A DNA stretch of 64,000 nucleotides from positions 1-64,000 of the forward strand of contig JAQSEB010000076.1 in the NCBI GenBank assembly GCA_030063045.1, given 5' to 3'. This stretch comes from Pratylenchus scribneri (Eukaryota > Nematoda > Chromadorea > Rhabditida > Pratylenchidae). Position numbers and translations under genes: made by a program. Shown here piece after piece: positions 36,429 through 47,621 of the stretch (the stretch's first letter is position 1; each line of letters begins with the position of its first letter). The notes below the pieces were generated by a model. The model saw only the letters and a program-made list of their open reading frames with translations, ran no database searches and was not told the DNA's origin.

Positions 36429-37235
36429 AGATGGGGAAGAATATGAAATGGATGAAATGAATGGGGAAAATTGACACCTTTAAATTTGATCTTCATTTTG
36501 GAATTATGATGATCTTTTTTCACTTAAATTTTATCCCTTTTCCACTAATTATAATTAATATTTTTATTTGGGCAATTCTTTCCAATTTAATTAAGCATTT
36601 TCATTTATTATTCAATAATACAATAATCTATTAAATTTTATATACCATTTTAATATTATTAAATAAAATTATTTTTTATTTATGGATTGATTTGAATTGA
36701 ATTAAAAAATAAAATATAGTAAATTATATCATATTTTTCATATAAGTAGCCCATGGAATTATGTTTCGATGCCCCAAAAATGCGTAAAATTTAGAATCTA
36801 ACTCTTTTATCTGTGTTAAACTATGCGTCTCTTTTTTTAGTACGATGGCAATTTATTCAAAATGTTCATCATGCAGAGAGAATACGGTAACTCAAATCCG
36901 AGGGAGGCTTTAAGATTTAGGATCTAACTCTCCAATGGCACCTAAATGCAATAAAAATTTATCTAAAAAGTTCATCTTGCTAAGAGGTACGGTACCTCAC
37001 ATTCGAGGGGGCTTCTAATAAGAAAATACGGTAATAATCATTTATTTGTTCCCCACCACCAAAACAAAATTTTATTTATAACATCAAATCAAAAATGGAT
37101 AAAATTGAGTCAAACAATATTTCGAGTGTCAATTTCAACAATATCATCGATGGGTAAAGTAAATTGGATAAATAATTTTTAAAAAAAAAAAACAAAACAA
37201 TTTGGGTCCTTTCTTCATTCAATGCTTTTTCTTTC
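36429..37235. other. Gene-free interval with repeat R2
   Basis: Between the 3' ends of the membrane-protein gene (+) and the methionyl-tRNA synthetase gene (-). About 36760-37035 is repeat R2 in two related halves, both with ATCTAACTC and an ATACGGTA-type terminus. Otherwise AT-rich 3' untranslated sequence. Confidence 0.6.
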
Positions 37236-40200
37236 TTATTTTACGGGCACATTCCTCAGTGTCAATGCCTTTAATGTTGAATTCGTCCGTTGAACTCGAA
37301 GCAAATGGCCCTTGAAAACGCATTCCCCTTCGGCGGATACAGACAAATCCTGGAAAAAATGTGATGAATTAAATATTGTTTAAATTAAATAAAAATTCCA
37401 TATTATGGATTATTTAAGTTTTTCTTTTTCATTTCGAAAAGTTTTATTTTTTGTTCCGGAAAATTTATTTAATTTGTTCCGGAAAGTTTATTTATTTTGT
37501 TCCGGAAAGTTTATTTAATTTGTTCCGGAAAGTTTATTTATTTTGTTCCGGAAAGTTTATTTAATTTGTTCCGGAAAGTTTATTTAATTTGTTCCGGAAA
37601 GTTTATTTATTTTGTTCCGGAAAGTTTATTTAATTTGTTCCGGAAAGTTTATTTATTTTGTTCCGGAAAGTTTATTTAATTTGTTCCGGAAAGTTTATTT
37701 ATTTTGTTCCGGAAAGTTTATTTAATTTGTTCCGGAAAGTTTATTTAATTTGTTCCGGAAAGTTTATTTAATTTGTTCCGGAAAGTTTATTTAATTTGTT
37801 CCGGAAAGTTTATTTAATTTGTTCCGGAAAGTTTATTTAATTTGTTCCGGAAAGTTTATTTAATTTGTTCCGGAAAGTTTATTTAATTTGTTCCGGAAAG
37901 TTTATTTAATTTGTTCCGGAAAGTTTATTTAATTTGTTCCGGAAAGTTTATTTAATTTGTTCCGGAAAGTTTATTTAATTTGTTCCGGAAAGTTTATTTA
38001 ATTTGTTCCGGAAAGTTTATTTAATTTGTTCCGGAAAGTTTATTTAATTTGTTCCGGAAAGTTTATTTAATTTGTTCCGGAAAGTTTATTTAATTTGTTC
38101 CGGAAAGTTTATTTAATTTGTTCCGGAAAGTTTTATTCTTTTTTTATGTTGTTTAAGAATATAATAATACTGCAAAAAAACCAGAAAATTTTATTCTCGA
38201 TCCCGAATATTTTTCACTTAATTTTTAATATAATTGTGCGCTTACCGGCGCAACAGTCTCCCAAATTTTCTTCTTCGGATTCATGAATGGCTGGTCAGGT
38301 CGACGGATGAATGGGTCGCAAACAACAATGTCGCCAGGTTGGCAGGCCGGATCCAATCCAAGAATTTCCACCTTTTCCGGTGTGGATGCGCACATCACCA
38401 TTGCCTGCGATTCCACCCCACGCATTTTGGCCGGTTTTAAATTGCAAAGACAAACCACAAGTCGATTTTGCATCTTAAATAAATAAATTATATTTTAAAA
38501 TTTTCGATTTTCTATTTGAACCTCTTCGATGGGCACAAAACGGACTAGGCCGGACACCACAGTTCGGGGTTTCTCCTCGCCCAAATCAATTTGTTCCACG
38601 TAAAGGGCATCGGCGTCCGGATGCTTTTTGGCCTCCAAAATGCGCCCAACTCGAAGGTCCAGCCGGCCTATGTCGATGGAATCGCCGTCACCGCCACTCG
38701 TCGTTGTTTTTGATTCGCCGCCACTTTTCTTCGCCTCTCCTCCTCCTTTGGCACCCTTTTTCACTTCCTTCTTGTCAGCCGCCTTCTCTGCTGCTGGTTT
38801 TTGTTGGGCATTTGAAGAATTCGAATTGACTGCTTTTTCTTCGGCCTTTTGTTTCGGTGGCTCAATTGGGGTGACTGAAAATTATTAAATGAATTAGTTA
38901 TAATTTGCATTTAGGAGAACATTATTTACATTATTAGAGAAATATTTATTGCCAAAAAATAATTAAACAGTTCAATGGTTTATCCTTTATCCCCAAACTC
39001 TATACCCAAACGAATCTTATCAAGATGCACCATTTGATAACGAATTGGGTTTGGATTAAAACCATATTAAATTAGTTTTGAACCGAAAAAACAAAAACCG
39101 GTTTAAATCCTTTAATACCCTTTAAATGCTGATCAACCATAACAAATTAAATATCTTTCGAGATTCGACGATACGATATATACCTATATGGTTTATTATT
39201 TGAGCGTTATGTACTCTTTTTGGTAAATATTATCCCAATTCTAAGGATTTTTAATTTAAGTGTTGTCCAAAATAAAATATTAATTAAAACCTGCGGTGGT
39301 AGTTGTTGGTTTTGGCGGATTGTAGAGTGGACCAGTGTAGCCAAGTTTTGTTTTGTATGCCTCAATTTGCTTCATCAATTCCGCATTTTCCGCGTCCAAT
39401 CGGGCCATTTGCTTTGCCACAAATATTTCCTCTAAAAAACAATAAATTACACTTATTTTGCCCTCAATAAACTGACTGGCTTTTTGGAATTTTGCCATCA
39501 CTTCCGCGTGCAATTTGTCCGCATCCATCCTTGCAAATTCCTCATCATTTGGCATTTTTTCCAATGATTTGGCCATTTTTGGTGCTAAAAATTATTTTTA
39601 AATTAATTTTTAAACTTAAAATTCAAACTTTTTTGCTGTTTTGTGTTTCCTCCTGTTGCTGGCGATGCCTTTTGCTTTTGAATTCCGTTTGGCACTGTGG
39701 AAATTGTCGTAGCCGGAATTTGGGTTGGGCCGCCGAACAAAGTTTTCCACTCAACAATTTTTGCTGGTTCCAATTTGGTGAATAGAGGGAAAGGCTGAAA
39801 ATTGATTGGGAATAAATAATTTTGGCATTGGATATTTGAATTTAATCAAACATTTATAAAAATGAACAGTCGATTCAGGGTCATCGCATTGACGGAGGCG
39901 GCGGATGGCAGCATTATCCCGGGAATTTTCAAATTTGAATTTATTTTTGAATTTGAAATTTTTGTAAATTTTCTGGAATATTTTTTTTGTATTTTTTGGA
40001 TGCTTTGAATTTGGAATAAAAAATATTCTTGTTGAGACTGAAACTGAATAAATTTAGTAGCGGCGCTCGCCATCCGCCTCCTCTCTCTCCCTAATATTTT
40101 GCTTGAAAAAAAGAACTAAAAGTGAAGGGAGAGAATCGATTGGAGAAATTGATGGAATGGGCAGCAGCGGAGAGGAAAGATGGGAAAAGGAAGATTAGGC

Positions 40201-43200
40201 TGTGGACGAAATCAACCCAAAAGAATGGAATTGGTTTGTGGGTTGCCCATCTTTTTGATTTTGACCGATAAAAATGTTGGGGAATGTGAATTTGGGGGAA
40301 ATTAATTAATTGGCGTTGAAAATGATTAAGAAGAAAGAGGAAAAAATGGACGAAGAATGGACTAAATGATTGATAAATGTGTAAAAATGGAATGAATGTT
40401 AATAAAAGGGAAAGAAATTAATATTAAACAGACGAAAAATTCAAAGAAAGTTGGGGTTTTTATTAATTTTTAAAGTGTTAAATTTAGTATTTTTATTTAA
40501 TAATTCCATTTTTCCCACCTTATTGTGTTGATGGCCCGGTTTGAGGAAGAGAAGAAATTTGGAGAGAAGGGCGATTGGCATTGGCAAATTGCATTGTTCA
40601 CGGATTTGAGCGCTCACAGTGGGCATAAATGGATAAATGAGGATGGAGATGAGCACTGACAAATTGGCCGAAACACCGATAATTGTTTTGGCATGGGCTC
40701 TGGAAATTTAAGAATTATTTTCAAAAAATTTAATCAAATTTTGACTTAAAAATTGAATAAATTTAACTAACTTTTCCTCTTCGTTGCCTTTGACCAACAC
40801 CCAAGGCTCTCCCGCCTGCATATATTGATTGCCTCTCCGCGAAATGGCCAATATCCTTTGGAGGGCATCGCGCATTCGAATTTCCTCCATCGCTTTGGAA
40901 TATTCCGCCAAATCGGCATCCACGGCGGCGAATAATTCCTCCTCCGATGGACCAATGGTGGAAATTTCGGGTTGAATTCCGCCAAAATTGTTGGCCAAAA
41001 AACTGAGGGCGCGCAGAACAAAATTGCCCAAATTTGCCAGCAGCTCCGAATTGTTCTAAAATGAATTGGTGTGGTCAGTGGTATTTAAAATATTAGAAAG
41101 ATTAGTGCGATTAATTCCCTTGTATTTTTTTTCTCAAATTTAGTTTTGCATAGATTTATGATCAAATTTAAGGGTTAAAGTTTATAAATATTAAATCATA
41201 AAGATTAAAAACGCCATTTTTAGCTTAATGGATTAATGCATTTTTTGCAAAATTCAGGTATTCGGGTTCGAACCCGCTCGGGAGAAGTTATTTTTTTCGG
41301 GCTTTTAGTCACAACTTATTTCCATTTTTATACATTCTAAACTTCATTCCGAGACCGCAATATTATCATTGACCACAAAATACGTGGTAGTGCTCACAAA
41401 TATTAAAAATGCACAAACCTTAAACATAAAATCATCCCAACAAAATGAGGTGTCCTGTCCCTCCGGGCGCATATAAAGCAAATAAAAACGGAACACGTCG
41501 GCGGGAATGCCAATTTTGGCCACTGCATCCCCAAAAATGCCCACTCCACGGGATTTGCTGAACTTTTGGTCCTCGTAGTTCAAATATTCCGTTGCACAAA
41601 TGTGCTTTGCACGGGTGAATGGTTCGCCGGTGGCCAAAAGTGTTGCCGGAAAAATGATACTGTGGAAGGCCACGTTGTCTTTGCCCAAGAAATGGAACAG
41701 TTCCACATTGTTCGGATTCATCCACCAACTGGTCCATTGGTCGCCGAGCAGTGATTTTGTGATGGACAAGTAGCCAATGGGGGCGTCGAACCACACGTAG
41801 AAAACCTTAATAAGGAATTTTGGATTAAATGTTGGTTAAATTTTATTTGTATTTGACATTTTGGTTGTTTTTGTGAGGTTGGAGGACATTTTGGTCATTG
41901 GATATTTTGAATTAGCTCCATAGGAAAAGGTAACTTTTTAATGAATGATCTTAATTAGACACTATAAATCATACCTTTCGGTAGAGATCATCTAGATCAA
42001 TCGATTGATGCAATGTTTTGCCACACAGAATTATATACCAAAAACCAAATATGTTGGACGATTTAATATTTTTATTTTTGGACAAATCCAATAAATTTTA
42101 ACATTATTAGAGCATCAGGTATCTTCACTAGCACTATCGAATGGGATAAGATCCATGCGCTTTATGTAACATTAAGTATTTAAAAGTTGGCAAGTTTTTG
42201 GCTAAATCCTATCTTTCTGCAGTAAAATTAGTACTCAATTAGTAATTAATCTACTTTATGTCCTTTATCTGACTAAATTTGACCAATTAACTGGTCCGCG
42301 TTTACTATTGGAAATTTTAATTTATTTTTATTAATTAAATGCAAACCTTGGATGCAAATTCCTCCAACGGGACGGGTGTACCCCACTTCAGGTCTCGTGT
42401 GATGCACCTCTTCTCTAGGCCCATTTTCAGCCAACTCCGCGTGATCGAAATTGCACTGGTCGACCATTTTGAGTCGCCGCTTTCCATAATTTCATTCAAA
42501 TATTCTTCGATTTTAGGCTAAAATTTGAATTCATTCAACTTAATACTAGGATGTTGAATTTACCGAAAGTTGATCCAAATTCAAGAAAAGATGTTTTGAT
42601 TCTTGAACGGTTGGTTTGCTGGAACAAATCATGCATTTTGGCTCCATCAAATCCACTCCATCCAACAATCGGCCACATCCATCGCATTGGTCGCCCCGGG
42701 CATCCACAAATTTGCAATGTGGGCAAATGCCACTTACAAATCGATCGGCCAAAAATCTTTAAAAAATTACTAAATATTATTAAATTTATTATTTTTGAAT
42801 ACTTTTGACATTTTCCACAATGCAATTGTTTTTGGGTGTCAATTGAGGTGAAGCCATTTCGATGAATTTTGAGGAAAATGTTTTGGGCAATTCTAAATAA
42901 ATTTTCATTAAATTTGTCAATAAAATGTTGAAAAATACTCTGTTTGATGTTCCGTGGTGGTCCGGCCAAAATGGTCAAAATCGATGCCAAACCATTCGTA
43001 CACTTGTTTATGCAACGCAAAGAATTTATCGCAAATTTCTTTGGGCGTAACTCCCTCTTTAAAAATGTGTATAATTAAATTTATTAAATAATCCTCAAAA
43101 AACCTGTCAGTGCTTTCATCTCGGTCGCTGTTCCATATTCATCCGTTCCACAAACAAAAAGGGTTTGATGTCCCTGCATTCGACAATAACGCGAAAAAAC

Positions 43201-43411
43201 GTCGGCACTGAGAACGGCACCGATGATGTTGCCCAAATGTGGGACATTGTTGACGTAGGGAAGGGCGGAAGTTATCAAAATGTTTCGTTTTCCTTCAATT
43301 GGAAGTCTGAATAAATCAAAAATGATTCAATTGATCAATAGATGGAACAAACTTTGCACCAGCTTTCCCCTCAAAAAAGTCCGGGTCTTTAAATCGACTT
43401 TTATTGTCCAT
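37236..43411 (-). CDS. mars-1: Methionyl-tRNA synthetase with C-terminal EMAPII-like tRNA-binding domain
   Basis: Charges tRNA-Met in the cytosol. Fourteen exons close in frame (946 aa): 43411-43353, 43306-43104, 43056-42939, 42892-42803, 42756-42564, 42517-42347, 41805-41419, 41055-40772, 40699-40519, 39794-39629, 39584-39291, 38874-38522, 38473-38246, 37349-37236. Visible are the HIGH-equivalent HLGN within [13 protein letters not shown], the zinc cysteines (CGKC, CPHC, CDGC, CMIC), [14 protein letters not shown], and KFSKS (KMSKS equivalent) in exon 7. After the anticodon-binding domain come a coiled-coil linker, a Lys/Gly-rich spacer and an OB-fold EMAPII-type domain ([48 protein letters not shown]). 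Caenorhabditis has the same fusion; vertebrates carry this domain on separate proteins. Intron 13 holds a satellite, intron 7 a SINE. The last exon gives a variant but coherent C-terminus. Confidence 0.95.
37449..38134. repeat. S1 satellite in the last intron of methionyl-tRNA synthetase
   Basis: About 30 units of the same 23-bp type as the array at 1-10044 (core TTCCGGAAAGTTTATTT). It starts with alternating ATTTTG and AATTTG tails, then is almost homogeneous AATTTG units from about 37750 on. The even 3' half suggests recent local expansion. It lies 110 bp from the exon 13 donor. Confidence 0.97.
41100..41345 (+). mobile_element. tRNA-derived SINE, copy 2
   Basis: A-box-like TAGCTTAATGGATTAATG (from 41221) and B box GGTTCGAACCC (41265-41275), with GCATTTTTTGC between them where an anticodon arm would be. 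The tail TCGGGCTTTTAG and CCATTTTTATACATT matches the minus-strand copy near 19960-20220. It lies in intron 7 of methionyl-tRNA synthetase, antisense to the gene. Limits are approximate. Confidence 0.6.
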
Positions 43412-43676
43412 TTTACTTAATAATTAATCAAATTATGAGTCAAAATTGAAAAATGTAAAAATAATTCATAAAATTAATGGTAAAAAAGCAAATAAAATTA
43501 CATTTAAATTTTATCCAATTGAAAAAACGATGGAATTAGGAAATAATTTAGAGCAAAAATAAAGAAAAGTATGCGTATATCCAAAAATCCCATATTAATT
43601 CAAAATAGCAAGAATAATCGGCCGGCTTCGTCTCATTAATTTATGATTGATTGCCCGGCCCCAGTCTTTCATTCAT

Positions 43677-46600
43677 TTACAATTGATTAGGTTCAACTCC
43701 AACCATGGCCAGCTCCTCTTTGACACGTTGCAAATATTGCGGATCCGGATATCCATAGCTGGAAAAATTTAAATTTTTTAATTAATAATTATTCAGTAAA
43801 TTTACCATTGAGCCCCACCATCCTTGTTGGTTTCTAAAATTTAATTAAATGATTTTATTATCAAATTGAATAAACAAACTATGATGAATTCCATTCCAAA
43901 CCGGCACATTCTTCCGTCCAGTCGTATTCGAGTCACCAATCGTGAATACTGAATTTAATAAACTAAAATATTTAAAATATTATTTAAAATTACTTAAGCG
44001 TCTCTTGAAGGCAAGCTGCAGCAATTTGAGCACCTCAGTCCCCTCGGCATTATTTGGCAAATATGCAGTGCGATGACTGGACCGGTAGGGCACGCCGGGG
44101 CGCATGTGATTTTCCTGCAAATTTTTTGATTAAATATTTTTTATTAAATGAAAGAAAAACCGTTTGAATGCCAGCTGGAACGTAGTAGACAATTTCATGG
44201 AAGCCTTTCGCATCGGGATGACCAGGCACCGGCCCGGGAACAATTCGAACATTCATTGTTGCTAAATTTAAAATAAATGTTAATTTAATTCTTAATTAAA
44301 ATGAATACCATTCAATGGTTGGCATCCAATCGGGTATCCATAAAAGCACATGCACAATGGACATTGCTTTTTGACTTTGAAGGCAGCCTAAAATTTAAAT
44401 ATTTTAATGTGGAAAATTATGTCGTGTGTTCGAATCCGCCAATGGTCAAACAAATAATTAAAGGTATTAATGAAATTTGTCCCCTACGAGAGAAAGAATG
44501 AGGATGAAGATGAAACTGAGGGTGATCTTCCTCATCATGATCATTATATTCCCCATCCTCATCTTCTTCATCATCATCCTCATTCATCTATCATCTTCTA
44601 TCCTCATCTTCTTCTTCATCGTCCTCATCATTATCTTCCCCTTTCTCAATCCTCATCGTATCCATCATCCTCATCCCATGTAGGGGACAAATTCCATTGG
44701 TACCAATAATTTAATATTAGAGTTTAGGAAAATAAAAAATGTTTGTAAACTTCATCACTGATTTGACTTACCCGAATGCATTCCTCGTGAAAACGGTGAT
44801 CACAAAGTGTCAGCTGGACAATTGCATCCGCATTTTCCTGCTCTTCCCGCATATCGCTCAGGCAAATGGAACATGGCATTGTGGATTCGTCCAGCTTTGA
44901 TGACAATTTGCTGCTTGATGATGGTGCCCCTTTGTCTTCTTCCTCGTCCTTTCCCGACAACAATTCCTCGGCAGTTATTCGCTTCCAAAAAGTCTTCTCT
45001 TCTTCAATTCGTATTTTCTTTTGGGTTGGCGATTCAGTCGAATTTGTTGCATCCATTTGTTCGGATTGGTCGGAATCGGTCCAAATCTTAATATAGAAAA
45101 TTATTATTTTTACTCTATCATATAAAATGCAAACCGATGAATTATCCAGTACTAAGTCAACCCCGTCTTCATCACTGCTGTCCTCCAAATCCGAATCATC
45201 ATCATCATCGTCTTCGTCGTCCGAATCCGAACTGTCCTCCTCATCCTCATCGTCCATGTCATCGTCCTCCCCAGTCCCGGTCAAATCCATAACAGCTTCG
45301 TCGATCGTCTCTCCATCTGTTCCTGAGCCTATTTCGGGAAATAGAATATTAAAAAAAAACATTAAAAACAATATTAGTACTCATAATGCTGATATTGAAG
45401 TTAATCGATGAGCCGGGAGCAGACACCGAGAGCACAGTGGAATGCGAAGATGATGACGGCGAAAATGTTGAATCGGAAGATGTTGAAGAAGTGCCTAAAA
45501 ATATGAAATTAAACACAAAATATATTTTGTGCAGTGGCGGTTCCAGGATTTGGTACTAATGCAGTTTAGGTTGGTGCTGGAGGTAAAAAGGATAATGATA
45601 AAAAGATGTAGATGATGAAGTTGTTCTTCATCATCCCTCAATTTTCTTCTCATTCTTCATCATTTTTCCCGATCAGCATCTAAATTGCACTAATACCCAG
45701 AATTGTTCCAGAAGAGGGAGGGGTGGCGCCGCCTGCTCTATCAAAAAATTCAACCTGTGAGCGCCGATAGGCGCCAACGAAATTTTTACCAATTTTTAGA
45801 CTTAAAGGTCGAATTTTGAAATTACGAAGTTTTTTGAGTAATTTTCAAAGGAAAAACCTTTATTTTTTCTCTCTATACCGAACCCATCGAACCCCGTGGT
45901 GCCACTTCCACAGTCAGGGAGGGGCAAGAGGGTTCGCCCACCAGGCTACCAGCAACCTCTCTCCTAAAACCGCCACTGATTCTTTGGTATATATTAAAAC
46001 CTTGTTGTTGTGAAGTTGACGGCCCCTGCTGCTGCTGCGAATTGGAATTTTGTTGTTGTTGACGGGCGGCCCAGTTCGTGACCAATTGATTTAAGCATCC
46101 CCCAATCAGCGATTGCATTGTATTTTCATGTTGATCAATGAATTGGAGTTTCTAAATGAATTGAACAAATTATTCTAGTATTGTATACAAGAAAACCTGT
46201 AAATGTCCAAAATTGCCCTGGTCCATCAGTGCATTGCGCAGATAATTAATTGCAACATCGACGCTCAATCCCAATTGTCCTTATGTAAAAAGATAAGTTG
46301 AAAATTTATTGGAATGAATTTACTTACCAGTCCCAAGAAGTGGAATTGTCAAATATGGAATTCGCAACTCAAGTGCCTTGCCGAAAATGCCCCAATATGC
46401 CCGGTCCAGAACATTGCGATCCACACTTCGAATCGGATAAAATATGACGTAGTTTGAGCTGAGATTGGGTGTTGATTTGACGGCTATGGCAATTGTGTCC
46501 TGCTCCTGTCGCGCTTTTTGCAAATTTGCCTTAAAATATTTGCATTATAATCTAGTTTATAAACCAAAATGTTACCATGAACTCATTTCCTGCTATATCC

Positions 46601-46836
46601 TTAATTTGCTTGGCCAAACCTCCATTCAATGTGAATCGGGAATCGCAAATTATGCCAATTGTTGTATTGCATGCCAAAATATTACCCTAAATTTGTTTAA
46701 TTCATTAAAATTGATTTGAAATATGACAAACCACTAAGCAATTCAATTCGATGCCTTTGTATCGCCCAACAAAGATGTTATTAACACCGGCCATCGCCAA
46801 ATTATCCGAATTTTGATGACCGCGGGATTTAGGCAT
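43677..46836 (-). CDS. Macrodomain-RING-DTC (Deltex-type) E3 ubiquitin ligase
   Basis: Fourteen exons close in frame (584 aa): 46836-46732, 46686-46576, 46529-46328, 46279-46197, 46151-46001, 45494-45381, 45328-45135, 45086-44772, 44387-44309, 44261-44161, 44114-43994, 43948-43880, 43833-43806, 43758-43677. Residues 15 to about 170 read as a macrodomain (GNILACNTTIG, LNGGLAKQIKDIAG, IPYLTIPLLGTG), the fold that binds ADP-ribose. A Gln/Ser-rich linker and a long Asp/Glu/Ser run follow. Then comes a RING finger (CSIC, LCDHRFHEEC, CPLC) and the Deltex C-terminal domain (PAGIQT, RTAYLPNNAEG, FTIGDSNTTGRKNVPVWN, GYPDPQYL). RING-DTC proteins are known to ubiquitinate and to handle ADP-ribosylated targets. 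Exon 13 is only 28 nt. The stop lies 266 bp from the start of the neighbouring synthetase gene on the same strand. Confidence 0.88.
44463..44704. mobile_element. Short element of foldback family FB
   Basis: Begins GGTATTAATGAAATTTGTCC CCTACGAGAGAAAG and ends with a complement of that terminus (GTAGGGGACAAATTCC ATTGGTACC). The terminus matches that of the 836-bp element at 20832-21667 (GGTAC, ATGGA, CCCCTAC, AGAGAAAG). The 170-bp interior is a degenerate CTCATCTTCATC pyrimidine repeat. It lies in the intron between the RING exon halves of the Deltex-type gene. Confidence 0.7.
45532..45978. mobile_element. hAT-like MITE in Deltex-type gene intron
   Basis: Terminal inverted repeats CAGTGGCGGTT and AACCGCCACTG at the two ends. 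Flanking 8-mers ATTTTGTG and ATTCTTTG match at six of eight positions, as expected for an old hAT insertion. No coding capacity. It occupies most of the 506-bp intron 45495-46000. Confidence 0.55.
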
Positions 46837-47621
46837 TTTTAATTTTTTGATAGCTCTCTAAAATGAAAATTTATGCATAAACATTAAGTACAAATTGTTG
46901 AAAATAAAAATAGTATGAAATGAACAGGTATTATTTAGGAGTAGATGTCAAAATATTTTACTACAATTTCTTATTTCAATTGACGAGAAGAAGAACAGAA
47001 AATAAAATGTGTATCGACGTGGATTGTGGGTGGAATGTGGATCAAATATTTTTGATGGCTGGAACTGGAAAAGATTGTTTAAAATCTACCTATATTGCTT
47101 ATTTTAAAAATGAATAATGTATATGTTTTTGAGCATTATGCAATATGCATTTCTTCAAAATGCAAAAATCGATTGATGCAAGAAGCAAGATTATGATGAT
47201 GAAGAAAAAGAAATGAATAAAAATAGTTGATGATGGATGATATTGATTGATGATGGATGATATTGATGGATGAAGATGTTGGATGGATGATGGATGGTTG
47301 ATGATGGATGATGAATGATGATGCAATTCCGTCGCGAATGGTTCAAAGGAGATGGCATGGTCCACCGCAAGAATCTGCCGATCGAATACAACAAATTATG
47401 TGCTGAAGACAACCAGCAGAAGATGAAGCAACAATAGGATTAATGATTAATCTCTTCCTCGTCCCCATACCCATTCCAATGCCCGTACCCATTCATCCTT
47501 TTCCTTTCGCCTTTCCTTTCCATATATTTTACCCAGTTGACTGAATTTTTAATAAGAATGAAAAAAACAATTTTATAGATTAACAAACAACATTAACTAA
47601 AAGAAATATTAAGTATTCGAC
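46837..47621. other. Shared upstream region of two divergent genes
   Basis: Lies between the starts of the Deltex-type gene (-) and the NSE2-like gene (+), so it should contain both promoters. About 47215-47330 is a degenerate GATGATGGAT microsatellite. Open frames across it (for example 47099-47412) are low complexity and not called. Confidence 0.7.

Noticed and set aside
39846..40073. 75-codon frame on the minus strand
   Set aside because: Lies within intron 9 of methionyl-tRNA synthetase, low complexity (Lys/Ile/Phe/Gln), and does not join the flanking exons.
42535..43020. 161-codon minus frame read as one exon
   Set aside because: It runs across exons 3 to 5 and two introns of methionyl-tRNA synthetase in changing frames; the spliced model fits the family.
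47099..47412. Minus-strand frames rich in His/Ser/Ile
   Set aside because: They translate a GATGATGGAT microsatellite between two divergent genes.
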